A stretch of DNA of 64,000 nt from Notospermus geniculatus. Lineage: Eukaryota > Nemertea > Pilidiophora > Heteronemertea > Lineidae. Where the stretch lies: positions 625,739 to 689,738 of the forward strand of contig NMRB01000008.1 of assembly GCA_002633025.1 (NCBI GenBank), written 5' to 3'. The position numbers and the translations under genes are program-made. Of the stretch, positions 61,566 to 64,000 are shown in pieces. The first letter of the stretch is position 1. Every line of letters begins with the position of its first letter. The notes under the pieces were generated by a model, which was not told the origin of the DNA, ran no database searches, and worked only from the letters and a program-made list of their open reading frames with translations.

Positions 61566-63083
61566 GAGCTGCAGTAGTAGTAGTAGTAGTGGTGCTTTTA
61601 TTCAAGCTTCTAGTACCGGAAGTGAATAGGCCTACCCTTTCCAACCATAGATGCAGGAGGGTGATTATTTCCTAGGCAAATAATGTAAAAGGTTCCTACT
61701 AATTTCCACATGTCTTCAGTGAGGACTTCTGCAGCCACTGCAACTATCTGATTGGCCATGCTGTTGTAACTTTTTCACTAAAATTGGGTTATGTTTTCAC
61801 CTATTGTAGGTTTCACCCCAACTTAGCTAGTTACAGCCAAACAGATTTCTTGGAGTTCACCTCACCAACTTGGCACATCCCTGAAACAAAAGAGACAAAA
61901 ATTATAGGCCTACTTGAATTTCAGCACATGAATCCTGACTACAGTCAGGGTTTCTGCCAGAAATTTTTTTGAGAATACATGTTTTTATACTAATTTCTTC
62001 AAAATCAGCAAAAACCCCATGAAATTAAAGAAAATTGCGCTTTTCTGTTCCTTTAGATAAGCGAGCGTACCTTTAGTATCCTCTGGCGGAACCACAGAGT
62101 GTCTCTTGTCACTAGTGTCTGCATGGACCAAACCATCAGCAGGAACAGACATCTCTCCAAATGTGCATGGTACACCATTAGATAGACTTCGTAAATCCCC
62201 CTCTTGGGAATGAATAACTGGGCCTAATTTCTACTTACAAGAGCTTGCTTTGTTAGGTACTATCTTTTTCAGTGCAACATTCTTGCAGTGGCTCTCTGCT
62301 CCCTGAAAATCAGTGAAGTAGGAAGCTAACAATACGACGACCACACCATGACAGGGCAAAAATCCACAGCAGTCGCCCTACTTGCCAAGGCCAATGACTA
62401 AACTATTAGGGAAGAGGTGGTCGAGTAGGCCTGATTGATTTCGGCCGCTGAATGGGCCTTCTTGGAATTGGACCAACACTGTTTGGAAGTGGCTACACCC
62501 AAATTACGTCAAGTTAGTAGGCCTTATATCATCACTCTTGTGGCAATTCCCCCCGCCCAGTGTCATGTGATGTGCACCAAATAACACGGCGGGCGACCAT
62601 GCATTTACATATGAAACAGTGTATCTCCATCTTGTCGCACACTGGGCCACTGACAACCAAATTGAGGCGTGGGATGCTCGATCACAAAAGCGGCGCCCAT
62701 CCCTCATTATCATGGCCCTGAACCTAGGCCTACATATCACGAGGCGAGAGGCACTTACAATTTTCATCAAATGAAGTGAAATAAGTTGCAATGATGAAAC
62801 TTTGGGCCCCACAACTGCCCGCACAACTGTCATGCACAGTGCAGTGTCGGCAACCCCCGCGGCAACCTCACGATCACGTGCGGGAACCTCATTTTTTTTA
62901 TTTCTCGCGCGATATAGATAGGCCTACTACTCAAACTAATCGAAGTAGGCCTGTATAATGATCAACTCTACATGTATATTCAGAAAATAACAATGAAATC
63001 TACATTTTACTTATGGTAGATCGACATTCCATCAATAAGCTAAAATTCGTGGATTTTGAAGTCGGGTGACAACTGTCTGCAGT
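61566..63083. other. Intergenic; AGT microsatellite, no gene
   Basis: A short (AGT)n run lies at about 61573-61591. The ATG-initiated minus frame 62504-62833 (109 codons) has no recognisable motif. No other feature is seen. Confidence 0.4.
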
Positions 63084-63251
63084 TTAAGGGCGGCGCACAC
63101 GAGCGACTAAATCTGGGCGACCGCCGACGAGACTGGTGGTGCGACTAGACATCAGCCAATCAGAAGCGCCAAATCTTGTCGCTTTGGCGGTCGGAAGCCA
63201 AGTCGGCCGACAAATCGGTCAAAATAGTCGCTCGTGTGCGCCACCCTTTAA
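63084..63251. mobile_element. MITE with GGGCGGCGCACACGAGCGAC ends and TTAA flanks
   Basis: TTAA at 63084-63087 and 63248-63251 flank terminal inverted repeats of about 25 bases (right end GTCGCTCGTGTGCGCCACCC). The interior is further inverted in parts (GGCGACCGCC against GGCGGTCG). 168 bases, non-coding, consistent with a TTAA-targeting non-autonomous element. Confidence 0.78.
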
Positions 63252-63559
63252 GCAGACGCGCCAACTTTGCTGCACTCAGGCGGCGGTATACGATGACGTC
63301 ATATTTTATGCAGGAGTACCATAGGAGAGAGTCCTAGGAATGAAAGTCCGGGGCACAATAGTCTGCCATTGCACGGCTATGTTCGAACGGTCATGTTTCT
63401 ATAGCCATATATCCTCATCTCTCGTTGAACATTGAGGAGAGCAGACTTAGATTCCAGGGGACTATGATCCCTACAACACCAGTGTAACATCTTTGGCGAT
63501 TGGCGTGTGAATATTACCCCTTTCGCTCTACCTGTCTATTGTCACTATGTTCCCAGAAT
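63252..63559. other. Intergenic; nothing recognised
   Basis: No gene or repeat is seen. Confidence 0.4.
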
Positions 63560-63843
63560 AAAGAACTTCTTGTCCTAAGACATTTCCTCCTCCGCAACAA
63601 GGACGTTTCATCCTAAGACATTTCCTCCCCAAGGACATTTCGTCCTAAGAAATTTCCTCCACATGGAAGACATTTCCTCCTCAAGGACTTTTCGTCCTAA
63701 GAAAGTTCCTCCACATGGAAGACATTTCCTCATCAAAGATTTTTCGTCCGAAGACATTTTCTCCCTAAGGACTTTTCGTCTTGAGACATTTCCTTCACAC
63801 AGACTTTTCGTTCCTACATTTCCTCCCCTATGACTTTTCATCC
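63560..63843. repeat. Degenerate tandem array, roughly 30-35 bp period
   Basis: Units of the form GACATTTCCTCC ... AAGGACTTTTCGTCCTAAG recur at least seven times with substitutions and length changes. Some pairs also share CACATGGAAGACATTTCCTC. The minus-strand frame through it translates to a repetitive Lys/Arg/Gly/Ser-rich string and is not counted as a gene. Confidence 0.8.
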
Positions 63844-63991
63844 TAAAGCAAGGTTCACTGGCACACGGATCCGATCCGTTTCCTGTCCGTTTGCCCCTAG
63901 TTTTCCGAATACGACAACGCTGAAGTCCATTTGATAGATTTTTTACGGACCTGAACCGGACCAATTCCGTGTGCCAATGAACCTTGCTTAA
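63844..63991. mobile_element. MITE with AAGCAAGGTTCACTGGCACA ends
   Basis: AAGCAAGGTTCACTGGCACA at the left is matched by TGTGCCAATGAACCTTGCTT at the right, with one mismatch in the ends. The right flank reads TTAA and the left flank CTAA. About 148 bases, non-coding, almost at the end of the window. Confidence 0.75.
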
Positions 63992-64000
63992 GACATTCCC

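Noticed and set aside
63608-63964. 118-codon minus-strand protein
   Set aside because: The translation is repetitive and simply follows the tandem array and the adjacent MITE.

Overview
This window is nuclear DNA from an animal. Genes are split into short exons with canonical GT/AG introns, codon phases join cleanly, and the products are metazoan (synaptotagmin-12 type double-C2 proteins, a CTR1-type copper transporter, a GMC flavoenzyme). Frequent AGGCCTA and TGTACATG strings, many short palindromic elements and strong allelic differences suggest a highly polymorphic marine invertebrate. The feel is echinoderm- or hemichordate-like, but the sequence alone does not fix the phylum. Nothing prokaryotic, viral or organellar was recognised.

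Layout: (1) 2.0-4.0 kb, + strand: a complete three-exon CTR1/SLC31-type copper transporter (187 aa), whose exon 2 is present a second time beside a single N. (2) 24.0-31.7 kb, + strand: a synaptotagmin-12-like gene, six coding exons, 417 aa. (3) 44.3-49.7 kb, + strand: a second gene of the same type and the closer match to vertebrate SYT12, eight coding exons, 425 aa. The two share intron positions and look like an old tandem duplication. (4) 52.5-56.6 kb, - strand, tail-to-tail with the second synaptotagmin: a complete ten-exon GMC oxidoreductase (choline/glucose dehydrogenase-like, 604 aa) with an N-terminal membrane anchor. (5) 59.7 kb, - strand: an unrecognised possible terminal exon. The 0.6-1.0 kb - strand ORF is a weak candidate.

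The rest is intergenic or intronic sequence seeded with non-autonomous hairpin DNA elements. Several are flanked by TTAA, some are nested or paired as inverted copies, and one array near 17.5-18.1 kb consists of four related palindromic units. There are also tRNA-like SINE relics, a roughly 30-35 bp tandem array at the right edge and TGTACA microsatellites.

The window has six single-base N gaps (3280, 13031, 36353, 40301, 58063, 60724). At three of them the sequence before the N is repeated almost exactly after it, which is best read as allelic contig ends joined without merging. I found no convincing undescribed molecular system. The most informative signals are the tandem SYT12-like pair with different calcium-site conservation, the structured hairpin-element clusters, and the assembly duplications, one of which would mislead gene models.
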